From contig CAYRFU010000355.1 of assembly GCA_964423525.1 (NCBI GenBank), positions 1 to 6,958 on the forward strand: a DNA stretch of 6,958 bases, written 5' to 3'. The position numbers and the translations under genes were made by a program. Origin of the DNA: CAYRFU01 sp964423525. GTDB taxonomy: Bacteria; Vulcanimicrobiota; Xenobia; Xenobiales; JADMJV01. Below, in pieces: positions 1 through 6,445 of the stretch. Below the pieces are notes generated by a model. It was not told the origin of the DNA. It did no database searches and worked only from the letters and a program-made list of their open reading frames with translations. Each line of letters opens with the position of its first letter. Position 1 is the stretch's first letter.

Positions 1-356
1 TAGACCTGCACCCCCCCGCCAGGGAGGGGGCCGGTTCGAGTTAACTTGCGGCGAGGCGGCGCCTAGACTTGCACCCCCCGCCCAGGGCAAGCCGGTTCAA
101 GTGAACTTGCGGCGAGGCGGCGCCTAGACTTGCACCCCCCTGCCTAGAGGGCCCGGTTCAAGGTAACTTGCGGCCATGCGGCGCCTAGACTTGAACCCCC
201 CCGCCAGGGAGGGGCCCGGTTCAAGGTAACTTGCGGCCATGCGGCGCCTAGACTTGCACCCCCCCGCCAGGGAGGGGCCCGGTTCAAGCTAACTTGCGGC
301 CATGCGGCGCCTAGACTTGCACCCCCCCCGCCAGCGAGGGGGCCGTTTCAAGGTAA
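1..356. repeat. Tandem array of six 61-63 bp units with internal dyads
   Basis: Units begin with TAGACYTG at 1, 64, 125, 186, 249 and 312, so the periods are 63, 61, 61, 63 and 63 bp. The sixth copy stops matching near 356, after about 45 bases. Each unit reads TAGACTTGCACC, a run of six or more C, GCCAGGGAGGGG, a CCGGTTCAAG block, GTAACTTGCGGC and finally GGCGCC at the junction. In unit 4 CTTGAACC (190-197) pairs perfectly with GGTTCAAG (218-225), and the C-run and G-run lie inside that stem. Period changes that are not multiples of three and the lack of an open frame argue against coding. All units are near-copies with no unique spacers, so this is not CRISPR. The left edge may lie outside the window. 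Function is unknown; a structured minisatellite or protein-binding array would fit. Confidence 0.93.
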
Positions 357-363
357 TTCGCTC

Positions 364-385
364 GACTGTTTCTATGTGAACAGTC
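364..385. repeat. Perfect 7-bp inverted repeat, 8-nt spacer
   Basis: GACTGTT at 364-370 is the exact reverse complement of AACAGTC at 379-385. It lies just beyond the end of the tandem array. No T-run follows it, so it is a poor intrinsic terminator. It could be a protein-binding site or chance. The rest of 386-549 holds no gene that I can support. Confidence 0.4.
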
Positions 386-443
386 TAGTCAGATGCATCA
401 GGGCCGTCAAGAAGACCATTATCGGTCCGCATAGCGGCCGGCC

Positions 444-480
444 CTACAGCAAGGGATTGACCGCCCGCACGCCGCTGTAG
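444..480. repeat. 7-bp inverted repeat with 23-nt spacer
   Basis: CTACAGC at 444-450 is the exact reverse complement of GCTGTAG at 474-480. GGCC also lies outside each arm, at slightly different distances. It sits in the noncoding stretch between the tandem array and arsR. No function can be assigned. Confidence 0.3.
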
Positions 481-549
481 TCCTGGCCTTGGTTTAGGTC
501 CTCTGTCCCGATCGGACGCAAAAGAAGCTCCGCAACTCGCTCTCGACTC

Positions 550-581
550 TTGACAACAGACCGGAACTGGCCTGTCGTCAA
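550..581 (+). promoter_or_regulatory. Candidate arsR promoter and ArsR operator (32-bp dyad)
   Basis: TTGACAACAG (550-559) and CTGTCGTCAA (572-581) are inverted copies that match at 9 of 10 positions, with a 12-bp spacer. Over the full 32 bp, 12 of 16 half-positions are symmetric. The left arm contains a perfect -35 hexamer, TTGACA (550-555). At 17-bp spacing the -10 position (573-578, TGTCGT) is poor and falls in the right arm. ArsR-family repressors are known to bind imperfect palindromes that overlap their own promoters, so a bound dimer here would block polymerase. The dyad is seen directly; its use as an operator is inference. Confidence 0.5.
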
Positions 582-616
582 AAAACGATGAAGCCCCAAG
601 ATTGTTTAATCCCCGG

Positions 617-678
617 ATGAAAAACACCCCGATCTTCGACCGATCGAGGGCGAGGAGGCCGACCAGGAGCTGGCCAGG
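617..678 (+). other. Possible out-of-frame 5' end of arsR
   Basis: The arsR frame stays open upstream of its TTG start, back to a TAA at 607-609. Read in that frame, codons 619-678 give EKHPDLRPIEG and then EEADQELAR, which resembles the N-terminal helix of ArsR proteins. There is no in-frame ATG, GTG or TTG in that extension. The only ATG (617-619) is one base out of frame and is followed by a run of five A (620-624). A sixth A would join it to arsR as MKKHPDLRP, giving a protein of about 102 residues. ATG 617 has no clear ribosome binding site. This could be a real one-base deletion, a homopolymer sequencing error, or meaningless if translation starts at 679. Confidence 0.4.
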
Positions 679-921
679 TTGGCCAAAGCCCTTGGTCACC
701 CTACCAAGGTTCGCATCATCCGTCTTCTGGCCCAGCGGTCGACTTGCGTGTGTGGTGAAATCGTGGACGAGCTGGACTTCTCTCAGTCAACCGTTTCTCA
801 ATATCTGAAGATCCTGAAAGAAGCGGCCATCGTACAAGGGGAGATCGACGGCCCCAGAGTCTGCTACTGCCTCAATCCCCGCACCTTGCGGAGGCTGGGC
901 GCTCTGATCTCAAGTCTTTAA
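679..921 (+). CDS. arsR: ArsR/SmtB-family arsenic-responsive repressor
   Basis: This is a small winged-helix metalloregulator that would repress the arsenic operon and release DNA on binding arsenite or antimonite. The 80-residue frame starts at TTG 679, with AGGAG at 665-669 nine bases upstream. Typical family members are about 100-120 residues, and the frame has family-like sequence upstream, so the start may be misplaced or damaged. Residues 3-18 (KALGHPTKVRIIRLLA) are the classic ArsR opening. C23 and C25 in STCVCGEIVDEL match the ELCVC metal site of helix 3. SQSTVSQYLKILKEA (about 35-49) is the recognition helix, and GEIDGPRVCYCLNP (54-67) is the wing, with a second C-x-C pair at C62/C64. 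The acr3 gene starts 14 nt downstream, so the two probably form one operon. The family call is firm; arsenic specificity rests on the CVC motif and the neighbour. Confidence 0.9.
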   Translation: MAKALGHPTKVRIIRLLAQRSTCVCGEIVDELDFSQSTVSQYLKILKEAAIVQGEIDGPRVCYCLNPRTLRRLGALISSL

Positions 922-935
922 ACCGGAGTATCAAA

Positions 936-1883
936 ATGACCAAGAACAAACCTTCCCCGCTCGGTTTCTTTGAGCGCTATCTTTCACTCTGGGTAGCTTT
1001 GTGTATCCTGGGGGGTCTCGGCCTGGGCGCCCTGATCCCGGGTCTTTTTCAGTCGGTGGCGCGGCTAGAGTTCGCCAACGTCAATCTGGTCGTGGCGGTC
1101 TTGATCTGGGTGATGATCTACCCCATGATGGTGAACGTAGATTTCGGCTCACTCAGAGATGTCACCAAGAAGCCGAAAGGCCTGTGCATCACACTGGTGG
1201 TCAACTGGCTGATCAAACCTTTTACCATGGCCGCTCTGGGAGTGTTTTTCTTTCATCATCTCTTCGCCGGCCTGGTCTCTCCCGAAAACGCTAAAGAATA
1301 TATCGCTGGGATGATTCTGCTGGGGGTGGCGCCCTGTACGGCTATGGTTTTTGTCTGGAGCCAACTCACCCAGGGAGATGCCAATTATACCCTGGTCCAG
1401 GTCTCCATCAACGATCTCATCATGGTCTTCGCTTTTGCTCCCCTGGCGGCTTTCCTTCTGGACGTCACCGATGTGGTGGTCCCCTGGGAGACTCTTCTTC
1501 TATCGGTCATTCTCTATGTGGTCGTTCCCCTGGCGGTCGGCTATTCGACCAGACGAACGCTCCTCAGCCGAGACCTTGACTCGATACCCCGCTTTACCAG
1601 CAACTTGAAGCCCCTTTCGATCGTGGGCTTACTGGCCACGGTCGTCCTCTTGTTCGGTTTCCAAGCCCAGACGATCCTGACTCGGCCCGGAGTGATTGCC
1701 CTGATCGCCATCCCCCTGGTTTTGCAAAGCTACGGCATCTTTCTGATCGCCTATGGCTGGAGCTATGCCTGGAGTGTTCCCCATGAAGTGGCGGCGCCGG
1801 CCGCCCTGATCGGAACCTCGAACTTCTTCGAGTTGGCTGTCGCGCCATCAGCCTTTTCGGCTTGGAGTCTGGTGCGGCCTTAG
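936..1883 (+). CDS. acr3: ACR3-family arsenite efflux permease, C-terminus lost by frameshift
   Basis: This inner-membrane carrier exports arsenite and gives arsenic resistance. ATG 936 is preceded by GGAG (925-928) with a 7-nt spacer. The 315-residue frame is hydrophobic throughout, with about nine membrane segments left of the usual ten. Family landmarks include WVMIYPMMVNVDF (58-70), GVAPCTAMVFVWSQLT (130-145) with the conserved TM4 cysteine C134, SINDLIMVFAFAPL (157-170), and PAALIGTSNFFELAVA (288-303) with the conserved TM9 glutamate E299. After A303 the reading becomes PSAFSAWSLVRP and stops at 1881-1883, which is unlike the family. The expected ending is encoded in another frame from 1844. 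The product as written lacks TM10 and is probably non-functional unless the shift is a sequencing error or is bypassed. ACR3 rather than ArsB is certain from the motifs. Confidence 0.92.
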   Translation: MTKNKPSPLGFFERYLSLWVALCILGGLGLGALIPGLFQSVARLEFANVNLVVAVLIWVMIYPMMVNVDFGSLRDVTKKPKGLCITLVVNWLIKPFTMAALGVFFFHHLFAGLVSPENAKEYIAGMILLGVAPCTAMVFVWSQLTQGDANYTLVQVSINDLIMVFAFAPLAAFLLDVTDVVVPWETLLLSVILYVVVPLAVGYSTRRTLLSRDLDSIPRFTSNLKPLSIVGLLATVVLLFGFQAQTILTRPGVIALIAIPLVLQSYGIFLIAYGWSYAWSVPHEVAAPAALIGTSNFFELAVAPSAFSAWSLVRP

Positions 1884-1978
1884 CTACAGTCGTCGGCGTC
1901 CTGGTCGAAGTTCCGGTGATGCTCAGTCTGGTAGCTCTGGCGAATAGAACGCGTCAGTATTTTGCGGTGGGCCGATAG
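1844..1978 (+). pseudogene. acr3: Out-of-frame C-terminal remnant of acr3 (TM10)
   Basis: The frame starting at GCC 1844 reads AISLFGLESGAALATVVG and then VLVEVPVMLSLVALANRTRQ, ending YFAVGR before TAG 1976-1978. This is the standard ACR3 C-terminus, including TM10. Joined to residue 303 of the upstream frame it would give a permease of about 347 residues, a normal family length. ACR3 proteins usually read ELAVAVAISLFG here. The DNA around 1836-1849 is four bases short of encoding AVAVAI, which fits a 4-bp deletion such as loss of GGTC; a 2-bp insertion is the alternative. The remnant overlaps the 3' end of convergent carB by 25 bp. Confidence 0.85.
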
Positions 1979-4900
1979 AGTTCCTGAAGGCAGTTGACTT
2001 GAATCTTGTGCTCCACCACGGCCTTGATCCCATTAACAGCGGCCACAGCTGCCGAGGTGGTGGTGATCAAAGGCACGTTCAACTCCACCGCCGTCATGCG
2101 GATGAGGCTACCGTCGGCCCGCGCTTCGGGGCCAAGAGGGGTGTTGACCACCAGCTGAATCCGGCCTTCCCGCAGCATGTCGACCACGTGGGGCGAGCCC
2201 TCTTTCACCTTGTTCACACTCTGGACCGGCACTCCGTTCTTGCGGATCAAAGCGGCCGTCCCGTGAGTGGCGGCGATCTGAAAGCCGAGCCGCTGGAGGT
2301 CACGGGCTAACTTCAGAATCGTGCTTTTGTCGTAATCGTTGACGGTGAAAAACACGGTTCCGCTTTCGGGCAATAAACACCCCGCCGCCGCCTGGGCTTT
2401 GGCGAAAGCGTGTCCGAACATCTGGGCGCAGCCCATGACTTCGCCGGTAGACCGCATCTCTGGACCCAAGACCGCGTCCACACCGGGAAACTTACGGAAC
2501 GGCATCATCGACTCTTTCACGAAGAAGCCGTTGATCTCGGGCTCCTCTAGGAAGCCCTGGTGCTCCAGGCTCTGGCCGCCCAGAACCCGAGCCGCCACCT
2601 GAGCCAGAGAGCGTCCGCAAGCCTTCGAAACAAAGGGCACCGTGCGAGAAGCCCGGGGATTGACCTCGATAACATAAACGACATCGTCCTTGATCGCGAG
2701 TTGTACATTCATCAAGCCGACGACGTCCAACCGCTCTCCGATTCGCTGGACGTATTCCCGGATAATGTTGAGGTGATACTCGCTCACTTTGTAGGGGGGA
2801 ATGACGCAGGCCGAGTCGCCCGAGTGAACACCGGCCTCCTCAATGTGTTGCAAGATTCCGCCGATGACGACCCTCTCACCATCACACAGAGCATCGACAT
2901 CGACCTCAAAGGCGTCTTCCAGGAACTGGTCGATCAAAACCGGCCGCTCTTCGGAGGCCTCCAGGGCCTCACCCATATACTTTCGAAGGGCGTCTTCGCT
3001 GTAGATCAAAGCCATGGCCCGGCCTCCCAACACGTACGAAGGTCGCACCAAAACCGGATAGCCGACCTGGTCGGCTTTGGTGACGGCCTCCTCAATGGAG
3101 CGGGCCATACCGGCTCTCGGTTGAGGGATGTCAAGCTCGGTCATCAGAGCCTCAAACCGCTCGCGGTCTTCGGTCAAGTCGATGACATCGGGTGAGGTGC
3201 CCAGGATCGGAACCCCCAGTTCTGCCAGAGCCAGAGCCAGCTTCAGGGGGGTCTGACCGCCGAACTGCAAGACGACGCCCTTCACCTGACCCTGCCGATT
3301 CTCGTTGTCGAGCACGTCGAGGACGTTCTCAAGAGTGAGGGGCTCAAAGTAGAGCCGGTCAGAAATGTCGTAGTCGGTGCTGACCGTCTCGGGGTTGCAG
3401 TTGACCATGACCGTTTCATAACCCATCGCTGAAAGAGCCCAACTGGAGTGGACGCAGCAGTAGTCGAATTCGATCCCCTGACCAATCCGGTTGGGTCCAC
3501 TGCCCAGGATAACCACTTTATCGCGCACTTGAGGATCGGATTCGTCCTCGCTGCCGTAGCTAGAGTAGAGATAGGGGGTGAAGGCCTCGAACTCGGCCGC
3601 GCAAGTATCGACGCGAAGGTAGACCGGCCGCACCCCAAGCTCGAGACGACGCTGACGCAACTCCAGCTCTTTGACCCCCAGAAGGCGGGCTAGTTGGCGG
3701 TCAGAGAAACCCTCCTCTTTGGCTCTTTGTAACGTTTCTCGAGTGAGCTGCTCGAGGGTTTGGCTCTTGAGTTCCTGCTCGGTCCCGATCAGCTCTTCCA
3801 TCTGATCGAGAAACCAGGGGTCGATGCCCGTGATCCTGGCCAGTTCCTCCACGGTAGTCCCCGAACGCAGAGCGTCCCCCACGGCTAACAGTCTCTCAGG
3901 GTTGGGGATGGACACGTCGGATTGACCGCCCTCGGGCAAAGGGTCGAGACCGGTCAAGCCGGTCTCCAGCGACCGGAGGCCTTTTTGGAAGGCTTCCTTG
4001 AAGCTTCTCCCGATGGCCATCGCCTCTCCCACCGACTTCATCTGGGGCCCCAGCACCGGTTCAGCCCCCGGAAATTTGGCGAAGTCCCAGCGGGGGAATT
4101 TCAACACTACATAGTCGATGACAGGCTCGAAAGAGGCTGGAGTCTTGCGCGTGATATCGTTGGGGATCTCGTCGAGAGTGTAACCTACGGCCACTTTGGC
4201 GGCGATTTTGGCGATCGGGAATCCGGTCGCTTTGGAGGCCAGGGCAGAGGAGCGAGAGACGCGCGGATTCATCTCGATCACGACCATCCTCCCCGTTACC
4301 GGGTCGACCGCAAACTGGACGTTGGCACCACCGGTTTCCACCCCGACCTTCTCGAGCACCCGCCGTCCCCAGTCGCGCATCGTCTGATACTCTTTGTCGG
4401 TAAGAGTCAGGGCCGGAGCGACGGTGACACTGTCTCCCGTGTGCACTCCCATGGGGTCGATGTTCTCGATGGAGCAAACGACCACAAAGTTGTCGGCTCC
4501 GTCTCGCATGACTTCCAGTTCGAACTCTTTCCAGCCGAAGATATACTCTTCCAGCAGAGCTGTGCCCACCGGGCTTTCCCGCAGAGCTTTGGCCGTTACC
4601 TGCTTGAGTTGCTCGGGGTTGTGGGCGATGCCGCCCCCCGAACCACCGAGTGTGAAGGAGGGGCGTAAAATCAGGGGATACCCCTGGGTTTCGCCAAAGG
4701 CGAGCGCCTCTTCCACCGAGCTGACGGTAGTACTGTGAGGCACGTCCAGCCCTTCTTCTATCATGGCTTCGCGAAACGCCTGGCGGTCCTCAGCCAGATG
4801 GATGGAGTGGGGTCGAGCACCCAGCAACTCCACCCCGTGTTTTTCTAGGACGCCGGCTTTTTCGAGGTCCATGGCCAGGTTGAGAGCGGTCTGGCCTCCT

Positions 4901-5169
4901 ACGGTGGGCAGGATGGCGTCGGGCTTTTCCTTGGCCAGGAGCTTGTCGATGATGCGGACGGTCATCGGCTCAATGTAGGTTCGCTCGGCCATCTCCGGGT
5001 CGGTCATGATCGTGGCCGGATTGGAGTTTAGGAGCACCACCTCATAGCCGTCCTGGCGGAGGGCTTTGATAGCCTGAGTTCCCGAATAATCGAATTCGCA
5101 CGCCTGACCGATCACAATTCCGCCAGAGCCTAGCACCAGAATTTTCTTGATATCGCTTCTTTTAGGCAT
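1954..5169 (-). CDS. carB: Carbamoyl-phosphate synthase large subunit
   Basis: CarB makes carbamoyl phosphate from bicarbonate, ammonia supplied by CarA, and two ATP, feeding arginine and pyrimidine synthesis in the cytoplasm. The 1071 residues match the usual full length (about 1070). Two homologous ATP-grasp halves are visible. The first has R129, LRPSFTLGGSGGG (168-180) with R169, E215, and IEMNPRVSRSS (298-308) with E299/N301, the same numbering as the E. coli enzyme. The second has GSGPNRIGQGIEFDYCC (556-572), VRPSYVLGGRAM (708-719) and EVNPRASRTVPF (835-846). The oligomerisation region lies between them. The last 130 or so residues are the MGS-like allosteric domain with ATHGTA (967-972), NKV (986-988) and VVNT (1007-1010), so UMP-type feedback control is likely. 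G17 replaces the proline usual in G-S-G-P-I-V-I-G. It starts at ATG 5169, overlapping carA by 8 nt, with AAAGGG just upstream; translational coupling is likely. Confidence 0.99.
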   Translation of the reverse strand: MPKRSDIKKILVLGSGGIVIGQACEFDYSGTQAIKALRQDGYEVVLLNSNPATIMTDPEMAERTYIEPMTVRIIDKLLAKEKPDAILPTVGGQTALNLAMDLEKAGVLEKHGVELLGARPHSIHLAEDRQAFREAMIEEGLDVPHSTTVSSVEEALAFGETQGYPLILRPSFTLGGSGGGIAHNPEQLKQVTAKALRESPVGTALLEEYIFGWKEFELEVMRDGADNFVVVCSIENIDPMGVHTGDSVTVAPALTLTDKEYQTMRDWGRRVLEKVGVETGGANVQFAVDPVTGRMVVIEMNPRVSRSSALASKATGFPIAKIAAKVAVGYTLDEIPNDITRKTPASFEPVIDYVVLKFPRWDFAKFPGAEPVLGPQMKSVGEAMAIGRSFKEAFQKGLRSLETGLTGLDPLPEGGQSDVSIPNPERLLAVGDALRSGTTVEELARITGIDPWFLDQMEELIGTEQELKSQTLEQLTRETLQRAKEEGFSDRQLARLLGVKELELRQRRLELGVRPVYLRVDTCAAEFEAFTPYLYSSYGSEDESDPQVRDKVVILGSGPNRIGQGIEFDYCCVHSSWALSAMGYETVMVNCNPETVSTDYDISDRLYFEPLTLENVLDVLDNENRQGQVKGVVLQFGGQTPLKLALALAELGVPILGTSPDVIDLTEDRERFEALMTELDIPQPRAGMARSIEEAVTKADQVGYPVLVRPSYVLGGRAMALIYSEDALRKYMGEALEASEERPVLIDQFLEDAFEVDVDALCDGERVVIGGILQHIEEAGVHSGDSACVIPPYKVSEYHLNIIREYVQRIGERLDVVGLMNVQLAIKDDVVYVIEVNPRASRTVPFVSKACGRSLAQVAARVLGGQSLEHQGFLEEPEINGFFVKESMMPFRKFPGVDAVLGPEMRSTGEVMGCAQMFGHAFAKAQAAAGCLLPESGTVFFTVNDYDKSTILKLARDLQRLGFQIAATHGTAALIRKNGVPVQSVNKVKEGSPHVVDMLREGRIQLVVNTPLGPEARADGSLIRMTAVELNVPLITTTSAAVAAVNGIKAVVEHKIQVNCLQELYRPTAKY

Positions 5170-6289
5170 GAGACCCTTTCAACTCCTGGAGAAACTGTTC
5201 GAAGAGGTAGATGGAATCGTGGGGTCCGGGAGAGGCTTCCGGGTGATACTGCACCGAGAAAGCCCGGTAGCCCGAGTGACGCAGACCCTCGACCGTCTTG
5301 TCGTTCAGGTTCGTGTGGGTCAGCTCTACCTCTTGGCCGAGGCTGTCAGCCTCCACCGCGAAGCCGTGATTTTGGGTGGTGATCTCCACCCTCCCATCAC
5401 TGATCCGCTTGACCGGTTGGTTGGCTCCACGATGACCGAACTTCAGCTTGTAGGTCTTGCCCCCCAAAGCCAGAGCTAACAGCTGATGTCCCAAACAGAT
5501 CCCGAAAATCGGGGTTTTGCCCAGCAGCTTCTTGATGGTTTCGACGGCGTAGGTTACGGCGGCCGGGTCGCCGGGGCCATTTGAGAGGAACACCCCATCA
5601 GGCTTGAGAGCCAACGCCTCTTCGGCTGTGAACTGGGCCGGCACCCTGATGACCTCGAGACCTCTCTCGGTAAGCCTGTCGAGCATGGCGTGTTTAATGC
5701 CAAAATCGTAGGCCACCAGGCGTGGACGTTCGCTCTTCTCGGAAGGATGAGTGCCGGGCTGGTCCGGTCCCTGCCAAACCTTTGGCTGGTCGCAGGTCAC
5801 CTCGTGAACCAGGTCTCGGCCCAGTAATCCCGGAGACTTCTTGGCTTTGGCGGCCAGGCTTTGGCTGGAAAGGTCGGTGGTCGAGACCACTCCCCGCAGA
5901 GCCCCCTGGCTTCGGATGTGACGGACTAAAGAACGCGTGTCGACACCGTAGATTCCCACCACTCCGTGCTCTTCCATCCAGTCTGGAAGCTCGGCTGTAG
6001 CTCGCCAGTTACTTGACCGTCGCGGCAGCTCTCGCACCACGTAACCCGCCAACCAGGGACGGGTCGACTCAAGATCCTCGGGATTGACCCCCACGTTGCC
6101 GATGTGGGCCACCGTCATGGTCACGATCTGGCCCCGATAGGAGGGGTCGGTCAGGATCTCCTGATAGCCTGTCATGCTGGTGGTGAAGCAAACTTCCCCC
6201 CCGACTTCACCAGCGGCGCCGAAGGAGTATCCCGGAAAGGCCTTACCGTCTTCGAGGACGAGCAGGGCCGGTTTGTGCGATCTAGACAA
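5162..6289 (-). CDS. carA: Carbamoyl-phosphate synthase small subunit (glutaminase)
   Basis: CarA hydrolyses glutamine and channels ammonia to CarB. The 375 residues compare with 382 in E. coli. The N-terminal CPSase small-chain domain spans about 7-135, with GEVCFTTSMTGYQEILTDPS (31-50) and GIYGVDTRSLVRHIR (112-126). A class I glutamine amidotransferase domain spans about 190-370, with the nucleophile C265 in GICLGHQLLALALGG (263-277) and the rest of the triad, H349 and E351, in QYHPEASPGP (347-356). The start is taken as TTG 6289: an in-frame TAA lies upstream at 6356-6358 with no ATG between, and family homology begins at about residue 7. GAAGG (6300-6304) lies 10 nt upstream of it. The TAA stop lies inside the first codons of carB. 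The gene appears intact and functional. Confidence 0.98.
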   Translation of the reverse strand: MSRSHKPALLVLEDGKAFPGYSFGAAGEVGGEVCFTTSMTGYQEILTDPSYRGQIVTMTVAHIGNVGVNPEDLESTRPWLAGYVVRELPRRSSNWRATAELPDWMEEHGVVGIYGVDTRSLVRHIRSQGALRGVVSTTDLSSQSLAAKAKKSPGLLGRDLVHEVTCDQPKVWQGPDQPGTHPSEKSERPRLVAYDFGIKHAMLDRLTERGLEVIRVPAQFTAEEALALKPDGVFLSNGPGDPAAVTYAVETIKKLLGKTPIFGICLGHQLLALALGGKTYKLKFGHRGANQPVKRISDGRVEITTQNHGFAVEADSLGQEVELTHTNLNDKTVEGLRHSGYRAFSVQYHPEASPGPHDSIYLFEQFLQELKGSHA

Positions 6290-6299
6290 AACGTCTGTG

Positions 6300-6316
6300 C
6301 CTTCCCCTCGGCGAGG
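6300..6316 (-). promoter_or_regulatory. carA ribosome binding site next to a small hairpin
   Basis: On the - strand, GAGGGGAAGG (6309-6300) is the only purine-rich stretch close to the TTG start of carA. CCTC (6316-6313) and GAGG (6309-6306) form a 4-bp stem with a 3-nt loop that takes in the left part of this purine stretch. A weak start plus this hairpin could limit CarA translation. I see no longer attenuator with a T-run in the leader, so classical PyrR-type attenuation is not supported. Confidence 0.35.
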
Positions 6317-6380
6317 TTGGTTCCTGTTGACCAGGTGGAAATCGGGTCGGGCTTGTTACGATTTTGTGACGGTTGTTCCC

Positions 6381-6388
6381 TATTATAA
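6381..6388. promoter_or_regulatory. Divergent promoter region with shared -10 element
   Basis: TATTATAA at 6381-6388 contains a perfect TATAAT on the - strand (6387-6382), facing carA, and TATTAT (6381-6386, five of six matches) on the + strand, facing the unknown gene. No good -35 is seen at 16-18 bp in either direction; the closest are TTGGTG (- strand, 6413-6408, spacer 20) and TTGTTA (+ strand, 6353-6358, spacer 22). If used, it gives a carA leader of roughly 85-90 nt and a very short + strand leader, beginning just ahead of the Shine-Dalgarno at 6399. Confidence 0.4.
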
Positions 6389-6415
6389 GGCCATCAACAG
6401 GAGGGCACACCAAGA

Positions 6416-6445
6416 TTGCTCATACCCAAGCTTTTACTCGCATGA
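6416..6445 (+). CDS. Possible 9-codon leader peptide
   Basis: AGGAGGG at 6399-6405 is the strongest Shine-Dalgarno in this gap. Ten bases on, TTG 6416 opens a frame reading MLIPKLLLA that ends at TGA 6443-6445. That stop overlaps ATG 6442 of the downstream gene in an ATGA arrangement, typical of translational coupling. The competing reading is that the same Shine-Dalgarno serves the main gene directly from the rare start ATT 6415, which is in frame with it. The peptide has no run of a single regulatory amino acid beyond leucine (4 of 9 residues). Translation is not shown. Confidence 0.3.
   Translation: MLIPKLLLA

Noticed and set aside
30..60. tRNA T-arm (GGTTCRA motif recurring in the repeats)
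   Set aside because: No matching 5-bp stem, anticodon arm or acceptor stem; the motif is part of the repeat dyad.
1..356. CRISPR array
   Set aside because: Whole units are near-identical and there are no unique spacers.
385..699. - strand frame of 104 codons upstream of and overlapping arsR
   Set aside because: No family resemblance, and it overlaps the arsR coding frame and its candidate operator.
1880..1953. Intrinsic terminator between acr3 and carB
   Set aside because: No stable hairpin followed by a T-run on either strand.
2560..3195. + strand frame of 211 codons inside carB
   Set aside because: Antisense shadow of a strongly conserved gene; composition follows the carB codon bias.
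3922..4668. + strand frame of 248 codons inside carB
   Set aside because: Antisense shadow of carB with no recognisable domain or ribosome binding site context.
6319..6340. carA leader attenuator around CCTG/CAGG (6323-6335)
   Set aside because: Only a 4-bp stem and no T-run; too weak to call.
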